A model generated the notes under the pieces. It ran no database searches. It saw only the letters and a list, made by a program, of their open reading frames with translations, and was not told the origin of the DNA. From Xanthomonas cissicola (lineage in GTDB: Bacteria; Pseudomonadota; Gammaproteobacteria; Xanthomonadales; Xanthomonadaceae): a stretch of 41,571 nt of DNA. The stretch spans positions 1 to 41,571 of the forward strand of contig NZ_VZPL01000041.1 in the NCBI RefSeq assembly GCF_008801575.1, written 5' to 3'. This document shows, piece by piece, positions 1-8,280 of this stretch (positions within the stretch are counted from its first letter, which is position 1; each line of letters begins with the position of its first letter). The translations under genes were made by a program, and so were the position numbers.

Positions 1-127
1 ACTGTTCCGTCGCTTGAAAGGCTACCGCCGGATTTTCTCGCGCTTCGAGAAGCTGGATGTCATGTTCCTTGGATTCCTCAGCTTCGTCCTAGTCGTTGAT
101 GGGCTTCGGATGTGTTAACAGGCCCTA
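1..127 (+). mobile_element. IS5-family insertion sequence, 3' end (left copy, partial)
   Basis: These bases are the exact reverse complement of the last 127 bases of the window. They contain the 3' end of a transposase gene, then TGTTAACAGGCCC and a TA. After the TA the two ends diverge (CTAG here, CTAA at the right end). IS5-family elements of this type insert at TA or YTAR targets, which fits a boundary at this point. The IS body lies outside the window. The element reads into the window, so the two copies face each other. The family is judged from the transposase C-terminus; no specific IS name is assigned. Confidence 0.8.
2..118 (+). CDS. IS5-family transposase, C-terminal 38 residues (partial)
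   Basis: This is the last part of a transposase reading frame that enters from outside the window and stops at TAA (116-118). The visible residues include RRLKGYRRIFSRFEKLDVMF and end in VDGLRMC. That arrangement is typical of the C-terminus of the second frame of IS5/IS427-like transposases, which are abundant in Xanthomonas. The catalytic DDE residues are not in the window, so nothing can be said about whether this copy is active. The right-hand copy encodes identical residues. Confidence 0.75.
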   Translation: MFRRLKGYRRIFSRFEKLDVMFLGFLSFVLVVDGLRMC

Positions 128-181
128 GTTCGCGCGTTGACGAATCCCGCATCCGTTAGCCGAATGATTGGTCAGCGCCCT

Positions 182-205
182 CCCCCGGAGCACAAACTCC
201 GGGGG
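182..205. terminator. Strong hairpin downstream of the dienelactone hydrolase gene
   Basis: CCCCCGGAG and CTCCGGGGG form a perfect 9-bp stem around the 6-base loop CACAAA. The hairpin lies 57 bases beyond the stop of the leftward gene ending at 262. There is no clear T-run on either strand, so this is either a weak terminator or an mRNA 3'-end stabiliser. Confidence 0.4.
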
Positions 206-221
206 GTGATGCGTTGAAGCA

Positions 222-260
222 CGGGACCCGCGCTCTTGCGATCCCAAATCCCCAATCCCG
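222..260. repeat. GGGAATC-heptad intergenic repeat, copy 1 (one arm)
   Basis: This stretch reads GCGCTCTTGCGATCCCAAAT followed by CCCCAATCCCG. It matches the arms of related repeats near 10.8 kb, 17.3-17.4 kb and 30.6-30.7 kb, which share the core GCGCTnnTGCGATTCCC plus heptads of CCCNATT. It directly abuts the stop codon of the dienelactone-hydrolase-like gene, just as the other copies lie at gene 3' ends. Confidence 0.55.
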
Positions 261-261
261 G

Positions 262-1062
262 CTACTGACCAAACCGCTCTTCGAAGAAGTCGCCCAGCAT
301 GCGGTACGCACGCTTGGCCGCCCGCGGGTTGTACAGGCAGCCCGGCGGGCTGTTGGCGTCGGCCTCGGCAAAGCAATGCACCGCGCCGCTGAAATTGACG
401 AATTGCCAATCCGCGCCGGCTGCATTCATTTCGGTTTCGAACGCGGCGATATCCGCCTTGCTCACGCTCTTGTCGTCGGCACCGTTGAGCACCAGCAGGG
501 GCGTCTTGGCAGAGCCGGCCGCAGCCGGGCTGGGAGTCGCGATGCCGCCATGCAGGCTGACCACACCGGCCAGCTGCGCGCCTGAGCGCACCAGCTCCAG
601 CACCGTCGTACCGCCGAAGCAGAAGCCCACCGCACCGATGCGCGCTGCGTCCAGCGGCGCCTTGCCGGCCTGCGCCTTGAGTACCTCTACCGCCTTGAGC
701 GCGCGTGCGCGCAGCTCCGGCGGATCCTTCTTCAGGGCGCTGGCGAACTGTCCAGCCTCGCTGTCGTTGGCGGGGCGCTTGGCCTTGCCATACACGTCGG
801 CCACCAGCACCACGTAATCGTCGCCGGCCAGTTGCTTGGCCTTGCTCACCGCCGAGTCGTTGACACCGCGCCAGTTGGGCACCATCACCAGGCCCGGGCG
901 CTTGGCATCGCCGGCATCGTCATACACCAGCACGCCGCTGTAGGTGTCCTTGCCGATCTTCCATTCCAGCGGCTTGGCCTGCATCGCGGCCGCTGCGGGG
1001 AAGGCCAGCGAGGCCAGGACACCGATCAATCCAACGCCACGCCATGTCCATTGCTTGTGCAT
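262..1062 (-). CDS. Secreted dienelactone hydrolase family protein
   Basis: This is a 266-residue alpha/beta hydrolase of the dienelactone hydrolase family. Family members hydrolyse lactone or ester bonds with a Cys-Asp-His triad. All three positions are visible: the nucleophile elbow GFCFGG (Cys148), NGADD (Asp196/197) and AVHCF (His229). Residues 1 to about 26 form a signal peptide (hydrophobic stretch then FPAAAA), so the protein is probably periplasmic. Classical chlorocatechol dienelactone hydrolases are cytosolic, so the substrate here is unknown. The ATG at 1062 was chosen because it opens the signal peptide and has GGGAG upstream. A longer frame to 1185 would put unrelated residues before it. 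The nearest upstream gene on the same strand is murD2, 336 bases away, so it is probably a separate transcription unit. Confidence 0.85.
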   Translation of the reverse strand: MHKQWTWRGVGLIGVLASLAFPAAAAMQAKPLEWKIGKDTYSGVLVYDDAGDAKRPGLVMVPNWRGVNDSAVSKAKQLAGDDYVVLVADVYGKAKRPANDSEAGQFASALKKDPPELRARALKAVEVLKAQAGKAPLDAARIGAVGFCFGGTTVLELVRSGAQLAGVVSLHGGIATPSPAAAGSAKTPLLVLNGADDKSVSKADIAAFETEMNAAGADWQFVNFSGAVHCFAEADANSPPGCLYNPRAAKRAYRMLGDFFEERFGQ

Positions 1063-1398
1063 GTGCTTGCTCCCAGGATGGTGCGGCGAGTGTAGGCGCT
1101 GGCGCCGTGCAGGAGAGGTCATCGTCGCCGCTGCCGGCAACGGTGGCGGCAGGTCGTCGGTCCAACGCGCCTGCGCGTTTCGCATGCGCTGCGCGTGCGC
1201 GCTTTCGAGGCAATCGCGCCACCGCGGCGGCGCTGGCGTTAGCGCAGCGACCCAAGCGCGGCGACCAATAGGCAGCGAGCAGCCATCAGGTGGCCGGAGA
1301 ACAGCGCGCAGGCACAGCGGTGTACGAGCGGCACATGCCAGTTCCGAGCACCTGCCATGCCCACCGGCTGATGAGCGCAGCCGGTGCGTTGGCCGCCT
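1063..1398. other. Intergenic region between murD2 and the dienelactone hydrolase gene
   Basis: I see no convincing gene in this 336-base stretch. It contains a perfect 8-bp hairpin, CACCGGCT (1362-1369) with AGCCGGTG (1379-1386) around a 9-base loop, 13 bases beyond the murD2 stop. It lacks a T-run but could end or protect the murD2 transcript. The promoter of the downstream leftward gene must lie in the rest; no clear sigma-70 boxes were recognised. Confidence 0.4.
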
Positions 1399-2805
1399 TC
1401 AGTGCACACCCAGTCCGTCAATCGCGCTGATTGCCGCCGGATCGAAGCCTGCCAGCTGTGCGAAGTGGCGGCCGCGCGCAACGTAATCGCTGTAGGCGCC
1501 GAAGCTGGGCGCCCCCGGCGAGAGCAGCACCACACCGCCCTGCTCGCCCAGCGCATTGCGCGCCAGTCCCATGGCGTGTTCGAGATCGTTGGCGGCATGC
1601 AGGCCGAAGTGTCCCGCTTCGGCCAGCGGCGCCAGCAATGCATGGATGCGTGGGCCATTGGCGCCCATGGTCACGATTTCCAGCGGCGCCTGCTGCGCCA
1701 TCTGCTGGGCGAAATCGTGCCAATCCAGCCCGCGATCATGGCCACCGACCAGCAAGGCCACGCGTCGCCGCGCAAAGCACGCCAGTGCAGCCAGCGAGGC
1801 ATGCGGCGTGGTGCTGATCGAATCGTTGACGTAGCTGATGCCGTCCACGCTGCCGAGCAACTGCAGGCGGTTGGGCAATGGACGAAAGCTCGCTGCCGCC
1901 GGCGCAAGTGCCGCCGCATCCAGGCCCAAGGCCTCTACCGCCGCCAGCACCGCGCACAGGTTGCGGCGGTTGTGCTCGCCCGGCAGCGGCACATCGGCGG
2001 TATCGAAAATGGCCTGTTCGCCGCGATAGACCACGTCGCCACGCAGATGCCAGCCGGCGGGCTGATTGAACCAACGCACCTGGCTATCGGGCAATTGCAA
2101 GCCGGCAAGCAGCGGGTCGGCAGCGTTGAGCAAGGCGATCCGCGGCCGGCCTTCGGTCACCAGCGACAGCTTGTCGCGCACATAGCGCGCCTCGTCGCCA
2201 TGCCAGTCAAGATGCTCGGGAAACAGATTCAACACCAGTGCCAGCTGGGGACGCGCGCCGCTGCGCCCGACATCAGCGGTCTGATAGCTGGACAACTCGA
2301 CCGCCCAATACGCCGGCGGCGGCTGCGGTGCCAGCACTTCCAGCAGGGGCTGGCCGATATTGCCGACCAAGGCGGTGCGATGCCCGGCTGCGCGCAGCAC
2401 GTGCGCCAGCAGCGCAGTGGTGGTGCTCTTGCCCTTGGTGCCGGTGATGCAGACGACGCCAGGCACGCTGCCGTCCGCCTGCGCGTGTTCGGCAAACCAC
2501 AGCGCGGTGCCGCCAATGAAATGCGTGCCCTGCGCAGCGGCAGCCAGTGCCTCGGCGCGATACGGGCTGATGCCGGGCGACTTCACGACGATCTCGAATC
2601 GTCCCAGCGCCTGCGCGCTGGCATCGGTTTCCACCTGCAAGGCCGCATCTGCCAGCGCAGCGATCTCACGCGCCTCTTCGGCGTTGCAGAACACCGTCAG
2701 CGCTTGAGTCGGCAGGCGCGCCCGCAGCGCACGATACGCCGCACGTCCTTCGCGCCCCCAGCCCCACAACGCAACAGTCTTGCCTTCAAGCTGCGAAATT
2801 CGCAC
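1399..2805 (-). CDS. murD2: MurD2: UDP-MurNAc-L-Ala--L-Glu ligase
   Basis: This is a Mur-ligase family protein of 468 residues. The MurD2 of X. oryzae is known to attach L-glutamate, not D-glutamate, to UDP-MurNAc-L-Ala in the cytoplasm. The neighbouring MurL then epimerises the terminal L-Glu to D-Glu. Seen here: a Rossmann-like N-terminal domain, the ATP-binding loop GTKGKSTT (residues 122-129), the central-domain motif VELSSYQ, and a C-terminal Mur ligase domain with [11 protein letters not shown]. The start is GTG at 2805, because [15 protein letters not shown] is the natural N-terminus. This start overlaps the murL 3' end by 20 bases, suggesting translational coupling. The L-Glu specificity rests on the murL context and not on a residue I can point to. 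By sequence alone it would be called MurD. Confidence 0.88.
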   Translation of the reverse strand: MRISQLEGKTVALWGWGREGRAAYRALRARLPTQALTVFCNAEEAREIAALADAALQVETDASAQALGRFEIVVKSPGISPYRAEALAAAAQGTHFIGGTALWFAEHAQADGSVPGVVCITGTKGKSTTTALLAHVLRAAGHRTALVGNIGQPLLEVLAPQPPPAYWAVELSSYQTADVGRSGARPQLALVLNLFPEHLDWHGDEARYVRDKLSLVTEGRPRIALLNAADPLLAGLQLPDSQVRWFNQPAGWHLRGDVVYRGEQAIFDTADVPLPGEHNRRNLCAVLAAVEALGLDAAALAPAAASFRPLPNRLQLLGSVDGISYVNDSISTTPHASLAALACFARRRVALLVGGHDRGLDWHDFAQQMAQQAPLEIVTMGANGPRIHALLAPLAEAGHFGLHAANDLEHAMGLARNALGEQGGVVLLSPGAPSFGAYSDYVARGRHFAQLAGFDPAAISAIDGLGVH

Positions 2806-4141
2806 GCACGCGCTCCCACAGCGCCGGCGGAATCCGGTGCTCGCCATCGATGGCCATGAGTGGCTCGACCTGCAGATCATTCGAGTCGAGCTGCGGCTGG
2901 ATGTCGCGGATGAAGCGCTTCACCAACGCGTCCTCCTTCCACTCCGCGCGGCTGGCCAGCACGGCCATCGCCGCGCGCGATTCGCGGCCTTCGCCCACGC
3001 ATTCGAACGGCTTGTGGTCCTGGAACTCCAGCAGCGCATCGTAGCCGCCGGCCTGGGTCGCATCGTCGAGCAGATTGCGCCCGAAGATGTTGACCAACCG
3101 CGTCTTGGGCATGAACGGCGCCAGCGCCAGGAACACGAAATGGCACTTCGGGCACACGCCGCACCAGCGATGCACCGGGCGCTCGCCCATGATGTGGAAG
3201 TTGCGGTTGCAGCTGGAAAAGTGCGCGTCGTAGTGATCTGTCTTGGCGAATTGCCGCGCCACCGCCAACTCGGAGAGCGGCCGCAGCAACGAGTAGTAGC
3301 GCAGATCGGCCGCCACCTGCCGCTGCACGTAATCGCCGAATGCCTGTTCGAACGCCCAGCCCTTGGACCACTGGTGATTGACCTCGCCGGTGCCGGGAAT
3401 CTGGCTGCCGTAACTGGCCGAACGTTCGTTGGAGAACACCACCTGGTCGATCCCATTGAGCAGCGCCGCCAGCACCAGGATGGCCGAGTTCACCGCGGTC
3501 ACCGGGATATGCCCGTTCCACGCGCCCTGGCGATTGAGTTCGAACAGTTCCGGGGCCAGCACGCGGCCGATGTTGAGTACCGGCAACCCGGTGCGTTCTG
3601 CACAGGCACGGATGAGTTGCGAACCGCCGATCCAGCTGACGGTCTGCGCCACGCCGGCCTGGCGCAGGGCCTCGATGCTGACCAGCGAATCCTTACCGCC
3701 ACCGATCGCAACCAGCGCATGCTCGCGCAACCCCACTGCCGGCGCAGCATCAGACGCTTGCGCGGCGACCGGAAAATGAATCTTGCCGTGCAGGTTCAAG
3801 CCATTGCGATAGGCAAATTCGCCCAGGCCGTGCAGGTACACGCTTTCCACCAGCGCAGCGGTTTCGGCATCGATGCTGTAGCTGTCGATGGCGATGTTCG
3901 GCGGCACCGCAGCTTTGAAATAACTGACTCCTGCAATGAGATGCAGCAGCCGCAGCGCCTGTTGCACGGCAGTCGCCTGCGCGCCCTCAAGCACGAACGG
4001 TGCGCCCGGCACCGCAACGGTCTCGACCAGCTCCGGCCCTTGATCGAAGGCATACACCAACGTCGCCACGCCGGTCTGCACGTCGAGTGCGCAACGCACG
4101 AAACGGAAGGTGGACATCTGATGTTTGTCGAAAGCGCTCAT
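2786..4141 (-). CDS. murL: MurL: UDP-MurNAc-L-Ala-L-Glu epimerase
   Basis: This 451-residue protein is recognised as the glycopeptidyl-glutamate epimerase MurL described in X. oryzae. It inverts the terminal L-Glu of UDP-MurNAc-L-Ala-L-Glu in an ATP-dependent reaction and so supplies the D-Glu of peptidoglycan without the usual glutamate racemase route. Seen in the sequence: GGGKDS (residues 147-152), resembling the PP-loop of ATP pyrophosphatases and fitting activation of the Glu carboxylate by adenylation. There is also a cysteine cluster, SSCNRNF (Cys311) and CGVCPKC (Cys327, 330, 333), that could bind a metal. The start ATG at 4141 overlaps the stop of the upstream membrane-protein gene (ATGA), and its end overlaps murD2. 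A second in-frame Met at residue 9 is the alternative start. The PP-loop reading is my inference from the motif. Confidence 0.9.
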   Translation of the reverse strand: MSAFDKHQMSTFRFVRCALDVQTGVATLVYAFDQGPELVETVAVPGAPFVLEGAQATAVQQALRLLHLIAGVSYFKAAVPPNIAIDSYSIDAETAALVESVYLHGLGEFAYRNGLNLHGKIHFPVAAQASDAAPAVGLREHALVAIGGGKDSLVSIEALRQAGVAQTVSWIGGSQLIRACAERTGLPVLNIGRVLAPELFELNRQGAWNGHIPVTAVNSAILVLAALLNGIDQVVFSNERSASYGSQIPGTGEVNHQWSKGWAFEQAFGDYVQRQVAADLRYYSLLRPLSELAVARQFAKTDHYDAHFSSCNRNFHIMGERPVHRWCGVCPKCHFVFLALAPFMPKTRLVNIFGRNLLDDATQAGGYDALLEFQDHKPFECVGEGRESRAAMAVLASRAEWKEDALVKRFIRDIQPQLDSNDLQVEPLMAIDGEHRIPPALWERVRANFAA

Positions 4142-4596
4142 GGACTACCTGCAGAAACACGTACACGACGCAGATAGCGTCGGCACAGGAGATATTCAAT
4201 CATGGAAAACGGCACCGCCGCCCATAGCAGCGGCAGGCAACCGATCACGAACAACAGCAGCATCACTTCCGAGCGAATCACCTTTGCATCGCCGGTGATC
4301 GCCAACGCGACCAGCAGATACAGCAGCAATGCGGGCAAATAGCCAAGCGCGCTGAGCACCACGGTGCGCAGCGCCATGCCACCGGCACGCTGCGCCAGCG
4401 CTCGCTCGGCGCGCCGTGCTTGCCAGAACGCTGCGCTCCAGGCACCGACGCCGGCAGCAATCAACCCTGGCAGCACCCACCGCAGGCTGTCGGTCCACGG
4501 CACCCGTTGCCCGGCCATGTCGATGGCGGTGGAGAACACCATCGCCACGCCACCGGCCAGCGTGCTGAGTACGATGAACTCAGCCAGTGGGCGCAT
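4138..4596 (-). CDS. Uncharacterised four-helix inner-membrane protein in the lysAC-murL operon
   Basis: I do not recognise the family of this 152-residue protein. It has four hydrophobic segments at about residues 7-28, 38-58, 75-100 and 107-133. The loop around 58-75 is rich in Arg and Ala, and the C-terminal tail is basic (CRRYLRRVRV), consistent with an inner-membrane protein whose basic parts face the cytoplasm. Its start overlaps the lysAC 3' end by 17 bases and its stop overlaps the murL start by 4, so it is almost certainly co-translated with both. The position suggests a role tied to peptidoglycan precursors or lysine/DAP, but no function can be read from the residues. Confidence 0.8.
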   Translation of the reverse strand: MRPLAEFIVLSTLAGGVAMVFSTAIDMAGQRVPWTDSLRWVLPGLIAAGVGAWSAAFWQARRAERALAQRAGGMALRTVVLSALGYLPALLLYLLVALAITGDAKVIRSEVMLLLFVIGCLPLLWAAVPFSMIEYLLCRRYLRRVRVSAGSP

Positions 4597-7189
4597 CGAT
4601 CACCTCTTCGCGCGGCAATTCGCGCTGGTTGTAGGTGCTGGCCATCGAGTAGCCATAGGCGCCGGTGTCGGCGACCAGCACCACGTCGCCTGGTGCGGTG
4701 GCCGCAGGCAGGCGGCGGCGCTTGCCGAACACGTCCGACGATTCGCAGATCGGCCCGACGATATCGAACGTGCCATCGGCCGGCGCGTCGAGTTGGCTGA
4801 GGTTTTCGATGTCGTGCCAGGCGTCGTACAACGCCGGGCGAATCAGGGTATTCATCCCCGCATCCAGGCCCACGCGGTGCACGCCGTCCTTCTCGATCAC
4901 TTGCGTGACGCCGGCGAGCAATACGCCGGCTTCGGCCACCAGATAGCGGCCCGGCTCGATCGCCAGGCGGTAGCCCGGATGCACGGCCTTGACCTCGGCC
5001 AGGCCCTTGGCCCACACCTCCAGATCGAATGGCTCGTCTTCGGCGCTGTACGGAATCGGCAGGCCGCCACCGATGTCGATGGTCTCCGCCGTGCCGATAC
5101 GGCGCGCGAAGCCGGCCAACTCGTCGTACATCATCCGCCAGTGCTCGCCGGTCTCCACGCCACTGCCCAGGTGCGCATGCACGCCGGTGATGGTGACCTC
5201 GAGCGTGCGCGCCACCTCGACAAATTCATCCACCCGCGTGGACGACAGGCCGAACTTGGAAGCCTTGCCGCCAGTGTTGACCTTCTCGTGATGGCCGTCG
5301 CCGTGCCCCAGGTCGATGCGCAGCCACACATTGCGGCCACGGAACACCTCGGGCCAGTTGCGCAGCGCCTCGACGTTGTCCACGGTCACCGTCACGCCCA
5401 GCGCGAAGGCCGCTTCGTATTCGGCCTTGGGCGCAAAGCTCGGCGTGAACAGCACGCGCCGTGGCGACAGCTCCGGCAGCGCCTGGAATACGCGGCGCAA
5501 TTCGCCGTGCGAGACGCATTCCAGCCCGAAGCCGGCCTGCTCCAGCGCCATCAGGATGGCCGGATGCGCATTGGCCTTGATCGCGTAATAGCGCTGATCC
5601 ACCGCGGCTATCTGCGCCAGCGCATGCGCACGCTCACGCACCGTGGGCAGGTGGTATGCGTAACGCGGCGTCCCGGCCTTGGACAGCGACAGCAGATGCG
5701 CGCGCTCGGCATGCCACCACGGCGTGGGTCGCGGACGTACCGAGCCGATGATCTGCCGCCAGCGCGGCCCGAACACCTCGCCCTCGCTGACCGGCATCGC
5801 ACCGCTGTCGATCAGTTCCGCGTGCAGGATCGGCAGCAAACCGTCGGCATCGGCTTCGTCGATGACGAAGGTCAGGTTCAAGTCGTTGGACGACTGCGAA
5901 ATCATGTGCACGCGTTCCTGCCCGAACGTGGCCCACACGTCGGAGAGCTTGTGCAGCAGCGAACGCATGCCGCGTCCGACCAAGGTGATGGCCGCGCAAG
6001 GAACGATGATCTTGACCTTGCAGATCTGCGACAGATCGGCCGACAACGCCGCCAGCACATCGGTGTTGACCAGGTTTTCCGAAGGATCCAGCGACACGGT
6101 GACGTTGGTCTCGGCCGAACCGATCAAGTCCACCGACAGGCCGTGCTTCTTGAACAGCGTGAACACGTCGGCCAGGAAGCCGACCTGCTGCCACATGCCG
6201 ATGCCTTCCATCGACACCAGCACGATGCCATTGCGGCGGCTGATCGCCTTGACGCCCAGCACCGGCTCGGCATTGCCGTCGATGCTGGTACCCGGCAGAT
6301 CCGGGCGCTCGGTGTCCAGGATCGCCATCGGCACGCCGGAATCGCGGCACGGCTTGATCGAGCGCGGATGCAGCACCTTGGCGCCGGTGGTGGCGATTTC
6401 CTGCGCTTCGTAATAGTCCAGCCGGGTCAGCAGCCGCGCATCCGGCACTTCTTTCGGGTTGGCGCTGAACATGCCAGGCACGTCGGTCCAGATTTCCACC
6501 CGGCTGGCGCCGAGCAGCGCGCCGAAGTACGCCGCCGAGGTATCCGAACCGCCACGGCCCAGAATCGCGGTGCCACCATCGGCATGACGCGAAATGAAGC
6601 CTTGCGTGATCAGAAAGCGTGTCGGTTGCGCGGCGAAACGCGTGCGCCAACCGGCATCGGACTGCCATTGGCACGAGACCGACAGCCGCTTGGACCATTC
6701 GCTCTGATTGGGCTGCGGCGGCAGTGCGGACAGCCACTGGCGCGCATCCAGCCACCCCATGTCCAGGCCGCTGGCATGCAGATACGCCGCGCCGATGGTG
6801 GACGACAGCAACTCGCCCTGCCCCAGCACCTCGGCTTGCCAATCCAGCGTGCGCGTTGCAGCGCGCGCATCGCCCAGCAATGCGTGCAGTGCGGCCAGGC
6901 GCTCGCCCAGCACTGCATCGGCGTCCAGTTCGAGCTCGGCCAGAAACTCGCGATGGCGTTGGTCCAGTGCCGCCACGCGCTGCGCGCTATCGGCGGCGCC
7001 GTCGGCAATGGCAGTGAGCTCGTTGGTCACGCCCGACAATGCAGACACCACCACCAGCACGCGGCCGCCGGTTTCGTTCGCCCGTTTGCTCGCCAGTTTT
7101 CCAATCGTGTCCCAGCGATGACGACGCGACACCGAAGTGCCGCCGAACTTGAGGACGATCCAACGATCGGTAGAGTGGGGAGCTGACAT
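4580..7189 (-). CDS. lysAC: Bifunctional aspartate kinase / diaminopimelate decarboxylase
   Basis: This 869-residue fusion joins the first and last enzymes of lysine synthesis: aspartate phosphorylation, and decarboxylation of meso-DAP to lysine. The N-terminal kinase domain has KFGGTSV (14-20) and GRGGSDTSA (211-219). ACT-type regulatory domains follow at about 320-480, with the SVDLIGSAETNVTVSLD strand typical of lysine-sensitive kinases. The C-terminal decarboxylase domain has the PLP lysine in YYAIKAN (Lys538), HLGSG (673-677), DIGGGLPIPY and the dimer-interface motif CESSDVFG (815-822). Such fusions are characteristic of xanthomonads. It heads a leftward operon whose later genes act in peptidoglycan synthesis. 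The ACT domains suggest feedback control by lysine. The start ATG has no strong ribosome-binding sequence. Confidence 0.93.
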   Translation of the reverse strand: MSAPHSTDRWIVLKFGGTSVSRRHRWDTIGKLASKRANETGGRVLVVVSALSGVTNELTAIADGAADSAQRVAALDQRHREFLAELELDADAVLGERLAALHALLGDARAATRTLDWQAEVLGQGELLSSTIGAAYLHASGLDMGWLDARQWLSALPPQPNQSEWSKRLSVSCQWQSDAGWRTRFAAQPTRFLITQGFISRHADGGTAILGRGGSDTSAAYFGALLGASRVEIWTDVPGMFSANPKEVPDARLLTRLDYYEAQEIATTGAKVLHPRSIKPCRDSGVPMAILDTERPDLPGTSIDGNAEPVLGVKAISRRNGIVLVSMEGIGMWQQVGFLADVFTLFKKHGLSVDLIGSAETNVTVSLDPSENLVNTDVLAALSADLSQICKVKIIVPCAAITLVGRGMRSLLHKLSDVWATFGQERVHMISQSSNDLNLTFVIDEADADGLLPILHAELIDSGAMPVSEGEVFGPRWRQIIGSVRPRPTPWWHAERAHLLSLSKAGTPRYAYHLPTVRERAHALAQIAAVDQRYYAIKANAHPAILMALEQAGFGLECVSHGELRRVFQALPELSPRRVLFTPSFAPKAEYEAAFALGVTVTVDNVEALRNWPEVFRGRNVWLRIDLGHGDGHHEKVNTGGKASKFGLSSTRVDEFVEVARTLEVTITGVHAHLGSGVETGEHWRMMYDELAGFARRIGTAETIDIGGGLPIPYSAEDEPFDLEVWAKGLAEVKAVHPGYRLAIEPGRYLVAEAGVLLAGVTQVIEKDGVHRVGLDAGMNTLIRPALYDAWHDIENLSQLDAPADGTFDIVGPICESSDVFGKRRRLPAATAPGDVVLVADTGAYGYSMASTYNQRELPREEVIDAPTG

Positions 7190-7245
7190 TGAGATAGGCG
7201 TTTAGGATGGGGGGAAGATGCCCGGGATGCCGAGCGGAACCTCCG

Positions 7246-7251
7246 ATTCTA
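7246..7251 (-). promoter_or_regulatory. Candidate -10 box for the lysAC operon
   Basis: On the minus strand this reads TAGAAT, a fair sigma-70 -10 element, about 57 bases before the lysAC start. No good -35 box sits at the expected distance, so it is a weak candidate. The leader is too short for a lysine riboswitch. Confidence 0.3.
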
Positions 7252-7370
7252 CTGCCAATGCCGCTCGCATGACCCCGCGTCCGATCACTGCGTGCCGTCG
7301 CACCTCCACTGCCGTGTCGGTTTGCCCTGCAACCATCGCCGCGCCCTCCTTCGATCGAGATTTCCCCACG

Positions 7371-8249
7371 ATGAGCAAGCACCGCTATCTGCAACTGGAT
7401 GTTTTCGCCGGCCGGGCCGGCAGCGGCAACCCACTGGGCGTGGTCTTCAATGCAGAGACGTTGTCGTCTGCGCAAATGCAGCAGATTGCCGCGTGGCTGA
7501 ATCTGTCCGAGACGGTCTTCTTCCTGCCGGTCAGCGTGCCCGATGCCGATTACCACATCCGCATCTTCACCCCGCGTACCGAGCTACCGTTTGCCGGCCA
7601 CCCCAGCGTCGGCGCAGCGTGGGCGGCGGTGACCCACGGCGTGACCGCCTATAAGCCCGACGGCCGGCTGCGCCAGCAATGCGCAGCCGGCGTGCTGCCG
7701 GTGGACGTGTTCGACCGATACGGCGCCTTGCTGGTGCGGCTGCGCGCGCCGCGCGCACGCGCCATCGACACGGGCGACACGTACGCCGACGCGCTGCGCG
7801 CCGCCTGCGCTGGCCTGGGCGCGAGCGCGCAGCCGGCCGCGCTCTGGAACAACGGCCCGAACTGGTGGCTGCTGGAATTGGCCGACGCGCAGGCGGTACG
7901 GCAGGCAGCCCCGGACCTTGCCGCCATTGCGCGCCTGACTCAGGCCAGTGCCGCTTGCGGACTGGCCATCTATGCGCCCATGCATGACCACGACGCAGGC
8001 CTGGTCGTCCGTGCCTTCTGCCCAGGCGATGGCATTCCGGAAGACCCGGTGACCGGCAGCGCCAATGCCTGTATTGCCGCACGCCTGCATGGCGAAGACC
8101 GCCTGCCCGGGGCGCAGTCGCGCTACGTCGCCAGTCAGGGCCGCGAAGTTGGCCGCGATGGCCGCGTCCATGTGGACGTGGACGCGGAAGGCGCAGTCTG
8201 GATTGGCGGAGCGACGCTGCAGGTGATCGACGGCCGCATCGATTGGTAA
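7371..8249 (+). CDS. PhzF family isomerase/epimerase-like protein (copy 1)
   Basis: This 292-residue protein belongs to the PhzF fold (two diaminopimelate-epimerase-like halves). Family members catalyse isomerisations by acid-base chemistry with a conserved glutamate. Seen here: GSGNPLGVVF (17-26), the likely catalytic Glu47 in LNLSETVFF, the TELPFAGHPSVG loop, and EDPVTGSANAC in the C-terminal half. The substrate is not known for most members, and nothing here indicates phenazine synthesis. The ATG at 7371 was chosen because the family begins at this point (HRYLQLDVF); upstream in-frame residues are not family-like. A paralogue follows after 31 bases, so the two are probably co-transcribed. 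The gene is divergent from lysAC. Confidence 0.87.
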   Translation: MSKHRYLQLDVFAGRAGSGNPLGVVFNAETLSSAQMQQIAAWLNLSETVFFLPVSVPDADYHIRIFTPRTELPFAGHPSVGAAWAAVTHGVTAYKPDGRLRQQCAAGVLPVDVFDRYGALLVRLRAPRARAIDTGDTYADALRAACAGLGASAQPAALWNNGPNWWLLELADAQAVRQAAPDLAAIARLTQASAACGLAIYAPMHDHDAGLVVRAFCPGDGIPEDPVTGSANACIAARLHGEDRLPGAQSRYVASQGREVGRDGRVHVDVDAEGAVWIGGATLQVIDGRIDW

Positions 8250-8280
8250 GCTGCCGCGCCCTCACTGCGGATCGACGCCC

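Noticed and set aside
1..127. Terminal inverted repeats of a linear replicon
   Set aside because: The repeat encodes a transposase C-terminus and ends at a TA target, so it is an IS end and not a telomere.
2780..4177. 465-residue open frame antisense to murL
   Set aside because: It mirrors murL, with His/Arg/Gln-rich composition and no domain.
4364..7186. 940-residue open frame antisense to lysAC
   Set aside because: It mirrors lysAC codons in a GC-rich genome, has His/Arg/Gln-rich composition and no recognisable domain, while the opposite strand has a complete two-domain enzyme.
7190..7370. Lysine riboswitch upstream of lysAC
   Set aside because: The space to the divergent gene is only 181 bases and shows none of the conserved pairing of the lysine aptamer that I can recognise.
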